Assembly: GCA_013396655.1 (NCBI GenBank)
Contig: WBMV01001908.1
Span: forward strand, 620,325 to 684,324
Length of the DNA stretch: 64,000 nt
From: Campylorhamphus procurvoides
Taxonomy: Eukaryota; Chordata; Aves; Passeriformes; Dendrocolaptidae
Direction: 5' to 3'
Part shown: piece by piece, positions 49,318 through 62,083 of the stretch
Layout of the letters: each line of letters begins with the position of its first letter
How positions within the stretch are numbered: position 1 is the stretch's first letter
The notes under the pieces: generated by a model
What the model was told of the DNA's origin: nothing
The model's database searches: none
Seen by the model: the letters and a program-made list of their open reading frames with translations, nothing else
Translations under genes and position numbers: made by a program

Positions 49318-51293
49318 ACTCCTTCATATCCATTCTGGAGTAAATGATAGTGGTCTACTCCTCTCTTCTTTTTCTTTTTTCCCAGAGGTAGAAAATTGTC
49401 ACTTAAGCACTTTTATCTCTATTGCAATCACTATACCTACTTAAATATGTTTAGGGAGCCTACAAGGATAAAATCTATCATGATAGTAAATACCTCAGGC
49501 TTATGTGAAATTTTGTTGCTTGATCTTGGGAAACTTGCCCTTCCATGAAACCCTTGTGATTTGAAGAATACTGAGATACCTGGTTGAAGGATGCTGTTGA
49601 CTGGAAAGTCCATGCTATGAAAACTGAATCTTGTTCTCTGCTCATCATCTTTAAGCTACAAGTCAGAGTTCCCACATTTATTTTGTTTTACAGACTTGAG
49701 AAGCCTTGCCTTACTATCTAGGAAAATAATAAGTGAATATGGAAAAATTAAGATTTTTACTCCCAATTGCATAAATAAGGAGTCTGCTTGTGAGCAGTGA
49801 CAGGAAATTTGAAGTAGTTTCTATAGCAAAACAAGAATGACCTTAAGCCAAGAGTATCAGCCAAAATGCAACTTGTTCATGAGAAGCTTTCGGAGGTCAA
49901 ATTGTGGAGTTAGTGAGGAGCATGGATTTTTTTTTTCTTCTCAACCAGTCTTTCAATTAAACTAAATACTTAAAATGCTGCAATACCATTTTGTCCTTAA
50001 ATAACGAGGTGTGCTCTAGCTCAGCACCTAAATGCTGAGGTCAGTGATGCTTCTTCTTTAGCTTGCCCGAAGGTTACATCTTTAAACTAATAACCTATCA
50101 TCTCAGGAAAAGCCATGAATCTTGCAACAGCCACTCCTTTTGCCAGTGTGCTGTGCCAAATGAAAGCAAGTCCACATTGCTTTTTTTGAACTCCAGTACA
50201 GGGGGACACACATTCTCTTTTGACACTCATCATTTTAAGTACATGCTTATGATTCCAGAAAAATAAAGGAAGCTGTAGGGTCCTCTCTAAGAGATCACTT
50301 GATTTGGGTGGAATGTTTCTTTGTTTCTAAACACCGGTTTTCTCTTGGCTTTCTTTTTCTAGTCAGCTCTTAATTTGTCATTTCTGGAGGAAACATAAAG
50401 GTTAGAATGAAAAGGAATTCTTTGAGCAAGAATAAGGGGCCAGCTTCTTTGGAACAGCAGCTTACCCTGAATATAATCTGTAGGATTTCTCAAGATTTTT
50501 GTTTCATCTCTGTCTTCCTCATTCTTTGAACAAACTTTTGGGAAAAATACTGCCTATAAAAGTTGTGTTACACAAATTTGAGCAAATTTCTCCCAAGAAG
50601 AGACATCTGGATGCCCAAATTCTGTTAGGGCTGCATGGAAGACTAATAGGAGGAAAACTATTGCCTGATTATTCCTCTTTCTTTGTTTCAAAGATAGGTA
50701 TTTACTGACTTTGTAGTCAAAACATGTTTTTCTCTAGAAAACCAGAAAAGCAAGATCTTAAATGTCTTGTTGAAAAAAAAAGAAAGGAAAAAACCCCTAA
50801 ACAAACAAACAAAAAAAGTGCCCGAACCCAAAACAAACCCCAAGAAGTAGGGCTTGGCTTTTTGAAACAAAATGTGCAGTATAAGTACACCAGAACTCCT
50901 TTGAGTGCTGGAACTAATGTAGCCTGACTTGCTGTGATTGATGTCATGCAGCTGATTGATGTTGAAGTTGCTTTTCCTACAATTAGGGCATTTATAAAAT
51001 CTAGCTCCCATATGGATCTCCTGGTACCTAAATAAATCTTGAGCTCATGCTGCAGTGTATTTCTCAATGGTAGAATTTACAGCATCTCTCATTTCTCTCT
51101 CTCTCTGTGTTCCTGGCAACTGTAGAAGCTTCATTACCTCTGACTTCTTTCCCTCTAACAAAGTAGTTTGAAATTAATCAATGAGTTTTGGGGGCAAACT
51201 GACAAGCAGGTCAAGAAATGCATATGCATAGGATGAAAAAATACCTAAAATAAAGATATTTTTAAAGTTTGAAATGAAAATTTATTTTTTTTA

Positions 51294-51316
51294 ATTCTCA
51301 ATTAACAATTGAGAAT
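51294..51316. repeat. Perfect 10-bp inverted repeat with 3-nt loop
   Basis: ATTCTCAATT, loop AAC, AATTGAGAAT. It lies in an AT-rich stretch that also repeats ATTAACAATT about 30 bp downstream. Probably chance or a trace of a small repeat. Confidence 0.9.
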
Positions 51317-54148
51317 AAAATTATTCTTTATTAACAATTAACTTATTCTGTTTGATTTTTGTGGAGTTTTTGTGTATTAGATTTGTGGGGTTTTTTTCAT
51401 ATCAGGAAAAAGTAAACTCTTTCTTAGAAAAACTCTGTCTTTGTTAGACAGCAAATTGAATCTGTAGTGCCTTCCAGTACTTTTGAAACTTACATTTGGA
51501 ATATTTAAATGTATATAATACTAGCAGGAGGAGTCAAGTTAAATATAAACTCAAAGAACTAATTCAAATTCATTGTGTATGGTCATTTTATGTTCTGCAG
51601 ATAATGTTCTGGCATGGTTTGGGAAAAGGAACTGAGTGGGAAGGTTAATATTGGATGGATGTGGTTTAGGTATGCTTGACTTAAGAACACCAGTATCTTC
51701 AACACATCTCTTTTATTCCCTCCTTACCCTTTTCAAACATTTTTCAGATGTGATAGCAATTGAATTGTTGAGCTGAGTTGTTCTCTTGTGTTGCTTTGCA
51801 ATTCTTGTTTTTAGACTTGAAAGAGGTTTGGGTTTTTTTAATATATCTCAATATCCTTGAGCAATTGTGTGAAATGCACTGCTAATGTCAAAAACATGGG
51901 CTGACGGCAGTCATCCTGGTTCACTCAACTTTGTAGATACCAGCAATGAGAGGGAAAGTTGATGACTTGGAGACTGATACGTTTTTAGCCTGAGAATCTT
52001 TTCCAGTTTGACCATGTTCAAGCCATTTGAGCTATCCTGCTGTAATTTTTTTCTAACATGTGGCATGACTGTCCTTCTCTGTAGTTCTGTGAAATGGTCA
52101 AATTTCAGGGTGTAAACTTTTTTTTAATAATTCTGTCAAATTCTGTTTACCTTTGAAATTGCTAAATGCCAGAGTTTGCAGAGATCAGTTAAATAGGAGG
52201 GGAGAACTGAAAGTAGTGAAGTGAAAATTATAAAAAAAACCCTTAGAATCACCACATTTTCCTAAGTTAAATCCACAGTCCAAAGAAGAACGAGCTTCTG
52301 TTTGGTATATTTACTTAAATGAAAATACAGGCCTAATAAAAACATTTCACTGTCTAAATAAAGTGTTTCCTAATGAGATACTTTTTTCAGTGAACTTGTA
52401 ACAATAGGTCTATACCTATTCTAAAGAAGAGGGCTGTGATCTGTTCTCTGCTTACTGTTTCCTGAGTTCTGTAGATGCCCAATGAAATCACCATCACCAA
52501 TGGATGCTTTCAAATGCCTGGAGTAGCTTACAAACTTGGACTTCTTGAATTGAAAACCGAAAGTGTGTATTTGCAAAATAAACTGAAAGTGTGATTGTAG
52601 TACAGCCAGACATACATGCTTGGCTGTAACTGAGCAAGCACAGGTATTTTTAGGTGTCGAAGAAGCCTGGGGAGCTTGTGCACTTTTTCCTAGTCAGTGA
52701 AACATGGCCCCTATATCTTCAAAGTGATTATTGTTCTTCCTAAGCAGATTAAAACCAGTGCAGTTATGGCTGTTGGTGCTACAATAGCATCTTCATTTGG
52801 CTCTCTAGGCACAGGATTGAGGTTGTCATGGTGTAGTTTAATATCAAAGGATGTTGCACACCATTCATGTAATATATAGAGGATTATTCCTGGAGCTGAA
52901 ATAAAGCCATAGCTAATAAGATAGAATTATTCTTATATGCTAGGAAGCACTTGAAGAAATTGCTGGAATAAAATATATCAAAGAGCTATCTGTTTATTAT
53001 GTAAGCGGAAAAAAATTCCAAAAGTAGTTGTTTTTCTCCCCACTGTTTTCTTCCTTTCCAATTTTTCCTCTTTTATCATTCATCTTTCCTTGTTTACATG
53101 CCACTGCTTCTCTTTTAGTGTTGTTGCACTGGAATTTGTGTTTCAAAATGGACCTGGCAGGCAAACCTGTAGATTCTTCTCAAAAACGACACAGAACAGT
53201 TGCTGATGTTTTATTGGCTTCTGAAGTTTTGTAGATCTTTACCATCAAACGTCTATTAACAATCACTGTCTCTAACACTTTGCATAGTGCAGGCTGTATT
53301 ATATAGTAGAGTTGATAGAATAATGCTGGCTGGTAATTCCTGCATCTGACCCTTGCGTTCTAGATACACCAAAGCTTTTCTTCTAGCCAGATTTCTGAAC
53401 TGATTTTAAAGCTGGTGGAGGATTCTAGCACATCTCAATAAATTATTCCACCTTGTTAAAAAATACATGCTTTAATCCTTGTTCATATATTTATGGCTTC
53501 AGGGTAGGAGCTGAAAAATGTGAAATAGATGAGGAAAAAAATAAAAAAGTATCATTTTAACAGTTTCAGTTTCATGTAAAATAAGTGATCATGATTATGA
53601 GATATTGCAGTACATAAAGTGCACTGCAAGAAATATCACCTTGAGAACTGTAGATGAGAGTGCTACAGTGCTGCAGTTATGGCAACATATAGCTGTTTAA
53701 AAACAGAGATAAATTTATAGGATAATTGCTAACTGTCCCAGAGCTAGTAGAAGCTAGTTATTTAAATGATCAATTGCCATCCTAGTCCAGAAAAACGAAT
53801 ATCCCAAACAGAATATTTATTTTGGGCTCCAGGTTACTGTACCTTTCCAGTTGTGAAAAATAACCATTCAGAAAGGATCAAATCAGTTTCAGCTGCAGGT
53901 TAAGAATCTTTATTACATTTAAGAAAAAGTATTTATTTGAGCACTAATTTGGGAACCAATTATTCATGAGATCAAGGCCTATAAACTTATATCAATATTG
54001 TTATCTTGATTCTGCAAATAAGTGATTACAATTTACAGCATTAACAAATGGAAGATTTCTTATCAATTTTTTCCATGGCATTAAGGCATTCAGTATTCCA
54101 GAATTGTATTGAACTAATACCACCATGTTATGATTGATTGGTGTTTGT

Positions 54149-54163
54149 ATATATATATATATA
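54149..54163. repeat. (TA)n microsatellite
   Basis: About seven TA units in GTATATATATATATATAGG, just left of the LTR-like block. Confidence 0.9.
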
Positions 54164-54229
54164 GGTATATGGGGTTTATTTTAGAACAATTTGATTGCAG
54201 TGGAAAGGTTTGTAACCTTTTTGGTTATT

Positions 54230-55085
54230 CTTATCCATAGTAATATAACAACATAAAAGTATAGAGATCACTTAAGAAAGTATATAAGAAAAAGAAAGAA
54301 AAGAGTAGGTGGCAGAGGGGAAAGACATCACCACCTATGGATCCAGCTACGAGACTTGATTGTTGTGATTGCAATGCCCATTGGTCACAGTGATGGTTAC
54401 AGTCTTGATCCATCAGGCGTGGGGGAAGCCAATGAAGCACAAAGTCTAATAGATTAATACACCTTTAGGTTCAGGTGGAATGCCCAGGCACCTCCCTTGA
54501 GGGGAGATTTATGCAGTCTAATGCAGCACGGCAGGTCTCTTGCAGCACTGGAACATGTGCAGTCCTGGGATAGAAGGCCCCAGAAATGAGTTTGGGAGCA
54601 CTTTGGGGTTCTTTGATGTTTTATGACGCCTTCTAAAAGATGACAGCTGCCTTTCCTGTCAGTGTGGTTGAGCCAGCCATGCCCCATCAGAAGGCATGAA
54701 TACCTTCAGTTCTATGTTGGGACACCCCGATATCTCCGCTGGGGCTGGGTGGTGAGTTTTCACAGCTGAGTCAGTTGTATGAGAGAGAACATGGGCATGC
54801 AAAAAAAGCACTATCCCACTTCCACAGGGTCTGCCTCTCACTGACCTTCTTCCTTACCTCTCTCAAAACCCAGCTTGTAGCCTCTGGTGGTTGTGCACAC
54901 CCCCTCTGTCTTATGCAGAGCAGAGGTTTTCCCACCACACACAAAAAACTCTCTTCCTTCCCTTCTCCTGGGAGGTGGTGGGTGCACACCTAGTTGCAGG
55001 AAAGCACCCTGCTGCTTTTGCCAATGGTCTGTTGTTTGAGTCATTAACTATTAACATTTCAGTCTCTCACACACTGCTTTAATGT
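54230..55085. mobile_element. LTR-retrotransposon-like repeat block
   Basis: About 850 bp that is GC-richer than its surroundings and open in several frames on both strands. Phrases such as CACCACCTATGGATCCAGCT, CACAAAGTCTAATAGATTAA, CACAGCTGAGTCAGTTGTAT and TTGCCAATGGTCTGTTGTTT resemble a long repeat I associate with avian endogenous retroviruses. Borders are approximate, the orientation is not determined, and no target duplication or coding domain is visible. The assignment rests on recollection only. Confidence 0.5.
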
Positions 55086-58000
55086 TCACAATCGGTAAGT
55101 TTCCTGCCAGTCATTGGATTTAATTTAACCTAACTGTGATTTTGCTTGTTAACTTCAGCAGGAATAATGTTTTTGGATGAATGGGTGCTAAAAAGTATGC
55201 TTTTTATTCTCTACTAATCACACTGTTGTAATGTGTATCTCAAGGGATCTATACTGACTTTAACAGAAGATTCTTTTGGTCTGAGAATGTAATACACACA
55301 GAGTGTTTTCTAGGAGTATTAACTGTAATGGATTTAGCTATTTCACCTCTTGCTTCATTGCATTATAAACCCAAGGGTTTAAGGTAAAAATCTGAACAGA
55401 GAGGTTGCATTTTGTGGAATATTCTTATAAGAGCCAAGTTTGAAAATCCATCTTCACAGTTACACATAATTATTGGTTTCCAAGGAACTCCAGCTAACTC
55501 TCTTCAAAGCTTTGCCAATATACACAGAGGTAAGTAAGTCTGAAAATAACAATTATCTAAATTATTTGAGTTGGTTGAAGGTATTAGTTGCTTGTTCATG
55601 TGCACTTGAATGGAGATGTGATGAATTAAGTGGTCTTTCCTGTAGAATGCTAATGCCTTTAACCAAACAACTCAAACCTACTATTTATCTCCTTGAAATT
55701 GTACGACACTGTTTGCTCGAGAGCTGCCTCGTAGTAACCTGACTCCAGAGTTGCTGATGGTGACTCTCAGCTTCATTGTGAGTTTTTTCCTTCAGGAGAT
55801 TTAAGAGCAAAAAGTACCTCAGTTATTTTTGTTCTTTTTCCTCCCACAAATTTTAAATATCCACATATGCCCCTTTTCTCTTCAGCTACTATACTTGCAT
55901 CTCTGTGATTTGATATTAATAGCAAAGATTAAGCAGTTTCAGCTCATCAGAGAAGAGATATTAATCATCATCAGGCCCAATGAGAAGTTTAATTTTCTGC
56001 TTCTCTTTTTTCACTGAGTTCTGGTGGCTGTCAGTCGCACTGATGTCTGTGGGACATATATTAATCTGCTTCCAAAGATACATTTTAGTGGTTTCTTTCC
56101 TTTTATTTCCTCCGTCAGTCTCAGCGTGTTCCATCATTGCAGGCTTTAATTGAAGGCCACTGTCAAGAGATGGAGGAAAAAAACATTATTTCTTGAACAA
56201 AGCTGCTTCAGGGACTCATGGTTTTTATTGTATTCAGGAGGAAGATGGGTTAAATCAAGATACTGAAAACTGTGGGAATTGTTTTGGTATGTGACTCACT
56301 ACCTGTTCCCTTGAAAAATTCCCTATCCTCCCTGTCCCCAGCTCCTGTACGTGTGCATTTATTTATTTGTGCCTCAGATGTGTGGTTAGATTTGCAGTGC
56401 AATAAGGATGTGGAGCACAGTGGATCAGGGGATGACAAGAAAGAATCCACACAGAAAACTTCATAAATTAAACCTGTGCAGTTTTACCGGTCATTGTCAC
56501 AGATAACATTATTGCAGCATAGGAACGCCTTTTACCAGCTCTGTTAAAACAGCTTCCAAAATGACACATGTACTAATAAAAGCAGTCATGTGAGATATTA
56601 TCCTAGTTGACTTAGCAATAGCTGTTTTAAACGACACATCTGTTAGACTGGCACAGACTTACCTTACAGAGAAGCCCTAAACTAAACAAAAGTCTTTTCT
56701 GAGATTATGCTGCTACTGTCACCTGGCAGCTACAGTCAGACAGTGAAGAACTGTCTGTATAGGTGCTCATGTCCAGTCTGCATATCCCACCTATTCCAAG
56801 GGCTTTGCTGGCTTCTCAGTGGTTTTAAAAGCAGTAACTTCATTAGGAGCAGCAGGAAGTTACAATTTTTTAAGACAGAGAAGAAAGATCAGACTAAGAC
56901 AAAGCAACATGTGGAGCTTAAAAGAAAAATCATCTTCTGTATATGTCAGATAGACTTCATGTATTAATAAATTTGTTGGTTGAACAGTGAGATTACTGAT
57001 TAATTTGAACAGCACATGCTGTGAAAGAACTTAAGGAGCATTTTAAGCAGTTCGTAGTTGTGAATGCTACCCTTCTTGCAATGCTGGCTCCGAGTGCCTG
57101 GTTTTTAGTCAGCATTTCTCCCGTTTGAAAAACAGGCCCCTTCAAATTCGAAGAGACTCAAGTCGAGCACCCAAGAAGTTTAATCCAGAATCTCTCACTA
57201 CTTTTTAAAATCTCTGTAGAATAGACAGCTCAGCTGCCCAGCCTGGTAATTCTCTGTACTGGGGAGATTGATTTATTCCATCTTGCCAGGAAGACTCATG
57301 TACAGCTGCATTATTTTAGCTTCCAAAAAGGCCTTTATCTACATTGCTCACTTGTGATAAGCCTTGGAACTGCAGCAGACCTCTAAGTTTTCTAGTCACA
57401 GAAACTTCCTGAGCTATATTAGAAATGGCCCTTTAGAAAGAACTTTTTTTTGCTATTAATAGATATTTTTCCACCTTGGGGTATAAAGCCATAGTAGGCC
57501 AGTAAATCCAGACATTAGGAAAAATGACACATTGCAATTGCTAGTGTTCAAGAAAGGGCAGAGGCCTCTCTGCCAGCCAATCTGCAATAAATAATACTGG
57601 TTTTCTTCATTTGGCATGATAATTTACTTTGCAGGTTGATTCAGAGGATCCAGATCTAGAATAATATTGTCAACTTGAAGCAAAAAATAATGGTAATTTT
57701 TGTAGAAAAAGAATGTTTACACCAGTCTGCAATCAATGAACATATCTGATGTGCAGAGGAAGATGATATATGTAATTTCCTGTATTTTTTTATGAAGGGT
57801 AAGGTATTGCCCATGCAAACAAATTATCTGGCAGAACATTTGCGTATTTAAATAGACTTATTTTTTTAATAGCTAAATGGTTGTTTATCTTATACATGCA
57901 GCAGTGCATTACAAGGATTAGGAAGATCTTGTATTATTTGAATATTGTTTAGAAATATTTGACCAAGGTACTGGCACTCGTCATAGTTTGATTGTGCATA

Positions 58001-59982
58001 AATAGTGCAAAAATCTGAGCCATTTCCAAATGAAGGATGTTTTTGTACTAATTAACATTTGATTGCACAAAAGTAACATACTTGATATAGCAGCTGTGGT
58101 GGAATAGAGACTCTGCTTAGAGGCGGACAAGTAATGGAAGGTTTCTACTAGTGGAAAGATTATCTGTGGTGCTTGTTCAAAGAATCAGATTTTCAGCGAG
58201 AGCGAGAATTGCAGAAAGACTTTTTTAGGGCTGGAAACTGTTTTTAGTGTATCTCACAGAAGAGATGTTCTAATGGTGTGGTGAAAACTGAGAATGTGAG
58301 AGTTTAATTAGGTATGGAGAAACTAATGAATGAGAGTGAGAAAAGAACAGTGCTCAGGTGTTACTGTCACTTGTCATAAACAATTTCTTGGTAGGAAGCT
58401 GAACGGAGTACTTGTGATTTGGTTTTTTTTTTAATAATCCACGCAGGGAGAGAAGACAAAGGAAAAGATACGCATGCATTGCAAGTAGTGGGATGTAAAA
58501 AAACTGGCTTCATATGGAAAAGAGAGAGTATTATCTTGAGGAGTTAGGAAGACACAGTTCTGTTATGAAAGTGTCATTTGCAATATTACCAAAAGCAGCC
58601 TCACTGTGCTGCACACTAACCTTGTTGTATTTGAGCATCATTAATGTGTGAAAGGATTCAGCATCATGAAAATATGCACGTTGTTATCCATTCCAAATTA
58701 TTCTTTTAGATTTCAATACTTTGGAATTACAGGGAATTCTTCTATGTGAAGTCTATTCTAAACATGAAAATTACTGTCGAACTTGCAAATTGATGATTGA
58801 TATTTGGTAGTCATCAAGTGTTTGTGGATTTCTCAATCAGTGTTTTAAAGTTGTAGGAAATAATTAAAAATTTTTAGGAGAGGATTTGCTGTTACAAGGA
58901 ATATAGAAAACCTCCTTATTTGGTCCTCTCAAGAGCAAATACAACATTAAATGAGCACTATATTGAAGAGAAAGAGGAAAGTGATCCTGTAAATGCAGCA
59001 TTTTTGGTGATGGCTGATGGTGCAAGGATTATTTAAGGCTATTTTAAATCTCTCTAGACCTCCTAGCACTTTTTATTATCAATCTAGCTCAAGAGCAGAG
59101 GCTTTACATTGTCAACCCTCCAGTAAGACAACCAGTGGTTATGTGGTGAAAAATAATATGAAGAAAAGAATAACTCAAAGGCAATCATTACGGCTTGATA
59201 AGGAAGTCATATTCTACCTGTTTAATCAACAATTTCAGTGTATCACAAAAACCTTAAGAAGTAATTACAACACTTAAGTTTTGGTTGTTTTCTATGCATG
59301 TATTAAAGGACAAGTATGCCTCTTGATACTGAAACAGACAACAAGTTAAGAGACTGAACTGAAAGAGTCAATATTGTTTCAAGATGGCTCATTGAAAAAG
59401 AACATGCGGTAATGGCTATGAGAGTCCAGATTATAGGCAAAACTGCATTCCTACTTAGTATTATTGATTATTTGTCTCCAAAGAAAACAGCAGAATGTTG
59501 TTACCAAGCTGATGGTGATGTCAGCTAAGGATATGGCAGAAAAAAGTAAACAAGAAGGCCTTTAGGTAGTAAAAATAGGGTGAAACAAATCAGAACTTCA
59601 CATAAGCAGTAATGCAAGATGTTTGAACTACTATTTCTGAAGATGTTTGTTGCGAAAGAAGTGTATCTCACTACTGTCCTAAAGCATATGGGGAAGGTCA
59701 GACCTCTTCCCTAGCTGTTTAAAGAGAGAAAGACTGATAAACAGTAAAATTCTCAGGAAGAGAAGGACTGCACATTTATATTCAATGCTTCAAGCTGACA
59801 AGACTCTTCATTGCATACAGAAGTGGATTTGATCAGAACATAAGTTACAGCCTGAAATTGGAGCAATGGGAGATTTTAGGTAGAATTTGACTGTAGGAAA
59901 AGCAGCTTTAAACAGAAGGAGTGTGAAGTGCCCTAATGGGTTCTGAACATGAGTTGTGGAATCTCCACCACAGATTTTTTTA
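55086..59982. other. Intron sequence without recognised features
   Basis: AT-rich intronic DNA. The part at about 57.6-58.1 kb is repeat-free, with TAATTA and ATGCAAA motifs of the sort common in conserved non-coding elements, but conservation cannot be judged here. Confidence 0.4.
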
Positions 59983-60120
59983 AAACTGGGCAGTACAATG
60001 GCAAATTAAGTTCAGTGTTGGTAAGTGTAAAGTAAGGTACCTTGGGAAATAATAATCTTAATACACTATAGTGGACTCCTAGGTGGTCATCACTTCTCTC
60101 AAACTAAATCTTGGTTTCTA
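59983..60120 (+). mobile_element. Ancient CR1 fragment (RT thumb region)
   Basis: The + strand contains GGCAAATTAAGTTCAGTGTT, GTAAGTGTAAAGTAAGGTAC and CTTGGGAAATAATAATC, equivalent to the CR1 block WQMKFNVDKCKVMHIGKNN. It is heavily diverged and truncated at both ends. Confidence 0.6.
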
Positions 60121-61029
60121 GGAAAGCTGAATTGGATACTGGAGGATAGTAGGTAACTTATATGTGCCAATAGCCATGGGCAAAACTTGATAGACCTTGC
60201 TTGTTCTTAGAATGGAAGACTCGTATTTTTCCTTTACCAAATTGAGAGCTTGCTAAGTACACAAGATAGGTCAGAGCTTTTCACATGAGCAGAAGCTGTT
60301 AATACAAAGACAAATGTTTTTTTTTTATCAGATCAACAATACATTTAGGATGGAAATGGGAGGAGAAAATATCTGTTCATCAGTTCAGTATACTTCTGGC
60401 ACAGTCTCTCAGTGGGATTAAAGAAATGCAAAAAGCTCCCACTAGTTTTAATACAAAACTCAAGCTGTTTAAGAAAGGGCTTATATGATATTTCAGTCTG
60501 GGACCACTGGGCCTTAGCTCAATAACTGAAAAGGTCCCTTCTAATCCGATGTGGTATCTGCAAATATATTCCCTATTTGCTTCATGGAGCTTTCTTGGGC
60601 ACTGAATAGGCAATAAATAATATCCTTTGCTAGAGAAGGTGTATTATTTGGAGATTATGACTTGGCTTCTTCATGGTTTTAAAACACCATTTTTAAGGAT
60701 TAAAGGAGCAGCAGAGCTGATTATTTAGTAGTTATTACTTGATGAGGTAATGACACTTGCCTTATTTCCTAAGTACTTTTTGATCCACTGATGAAAAACA
60801 CTCTATAGGCTAGGCAATATTATTGTTAACAATAATGGAGTGTTGGGGTCTAATTAGTCACACCAGCCTTTTTAGGCAAAGGAAAAGAAGTGTTGATGGA
60901 GAAAAAGGAATGCTGTTAAGCTTTGGAATGCTTCTTTTGAGTGACAGTTTCACTGTGTAAAGTGAACTACTCAAAGGACTTGTGTGCCCTTGTGTGGGAA
61001 AGCTGATTTCTTTCAAAATGAGTGGTTCA

Positions 61030-61410
61030 GAGTTTATCTGGTGTGTGTGTGGTAGCAGTAGGGCTACAGGGTTCACTTCTCTGAGAAGCTGCCAGAAGAT
61101 TTGCTTACGCCCAACAGAGCCGATGCCAGCGGGCTCCAAGATGAACCTATCACTGGCCAAGGCCAAGCCCATCAGTGACAGTGGCTAGCACCTCTGGGGT
61201 AACAGAGTTAAGAAGCAGGAAAAAAACAGGAATAGAAACAGCAGCTGGAGAGAAGACAGATAATAAGTGAGAGGAACAACTCTACGGACACTGGTCAGTG
61301 GAGAAGGAGTAGGAGGCAGTGCTCCAGGTGCCTGAGTGAGATTCCCCTGCAGCCTGTGGTCAGACAGGCTATCCCTCTGCAGCCCATGGAGGTCCCATAT
61401 TCCAGCAGAT
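61030..61410 (+). mobile_element. 5' portion of an avian ERV LTR (fragment)
   Basis: Phrases GGTAGCAGTAGGGCTACAGG, TCTGAGAAGCTGCCAGAAGA, GAGCCGATGCCAGCGGGCTC, CTGGCCAAGGCCAAGCCCAT and GATTCCCCTGCAGCCTGTGG match, in order, the first part of a long LTR abundant in bird genomes. The family's TATTTAAG box appears here as GAGTTAAG (about 61205), so promoter function is probably lost. The match ends at or just before AGCAGAT (61404-61410), where minus-strand CR1 begins. It likely belongs together with the inverted piece at 62.7-63.1 kb. Confidence 0.75.
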
Positions 61411-61816
61411 CAACACTCCCAGCAAACTTGGTGCAATCTGCAAACTGGTGCCCTTGATCCCCTTGTCCGGGTTGTCCGTGACAGTATTAAACAGCACTGT
61501 CACCAGTACTGAGCCCTGAGGAAACACCACACACAACCAGCTGCCAGATGGATGTAACTCTGTTCACCACCACCCTCTGGGCCTGGCATCCCAATGATCT
61601 GCTCCATGACCTTCCCCAGCACCAAGGTCAGGTTGACAGTCCTATAGTTCCCCGTATCCTCCTGACCCTTCTTGTAGATGAGTGTCGCATTTGCTAACCT
61701 CCAGTCCTCTGGGACCTCACCGGTGAGCCAGGATGGCTGGTCAGTGATCGAAAGCAGCTTGGCAAGCCCTGTGGCCAGCTCCCTCAGCACCCTTGTGTGA
61801 ATCCCATCCATCAAGA
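61404..61816 (-). mobile_element. CR1 ORF2 segment (3' arm of a 5'-inverted CR1)
   Basis: The minus strand encodes MDGIHTRVLRELATGLAK, then LTGEVPEDWRLANATLIYKK, GNYRTVNLTLVLGKVMEQII, the canonical CR1 RT fingers region. At about 61590 it jumps to sequence equivalent to RAQRVVVNGVxSxWxPVTSGVPQGS, so the palm segment between is deleted. The ORF stays open for 104 codons (61500-61814) despite the deletion. It ends abruptly at the LTR junction near 61404 without a CR1 3' terminus. Confidence 0.92.
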
Positions 61817-61829
61817 TGACAACAAAAGA

Positions 61830-62083
61830 TGTTACTGGAAATACATCTGCAATAAAGGAGAGCTGAGGAGAGCCTCCATCCTTTATTGAATGCAGAAGGA
61901 AACATGGTGACCAAGGATGAGGAAAAGGCAGAGGTACTTAATGCCATCTTTGCCTCAGTCTTCCATAGGAGGATCAGTTGTTCTCAGAGTACCCAGCATC
62001 CTGAGCTGGAAGATAGATGGGGAGCAGAATGAAAGACCCATAATCTGTGAGGAAATTCTTAGCAACATGCTATGCCCTTTATT
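61830..62083 (+). mobile_element. CR1 ORF2 segment, inverted 5' arm
   Basis: The + strand reads AGAGCCTCCATCCTTTATTG, then DEEKAEVLNAIFASVFHRR, SCSQSTQHPELEDR and, after a frameshift, a degenerate EEILSNML. This is the CR1 ORF2 region directly N-terminal to the MDGIH block that opens the adjoining minus-strand segment. The two arms are therefore neighbouring parts of one element in opposite orientation, separated by about 13 bp, as in LINE 5' inversion. Confidence 0.9.

Larger units (their letters stand above)
47131..54229. other. Long intron stretch with low-complexity runs
   Basis: It contains T/G-rich low complexity at 47213-47270, an A28 run at 48137-48164 and an A/C-rich run (AAACAAACAAAC type) at 50775-50845. 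Small inverted repeats lie at 49283-49317 and 51294-51316. No exon or clear mobile element was recognised. Confidence 0.45.

Noticed and set aside
50688..51067. Overlapping minus-strand ORFs of 107 and 116 codons
   Set aside because: They read the complement of an A/C-rich low-complexity run.
55480..55545. Strong splice-donor-like AGAGGTAAGTAAG with a short open frame before it
   Set aside because: No convincing acceptor, and its translation is not the LARGE1 continuation; such donors occur by chance in long introns.
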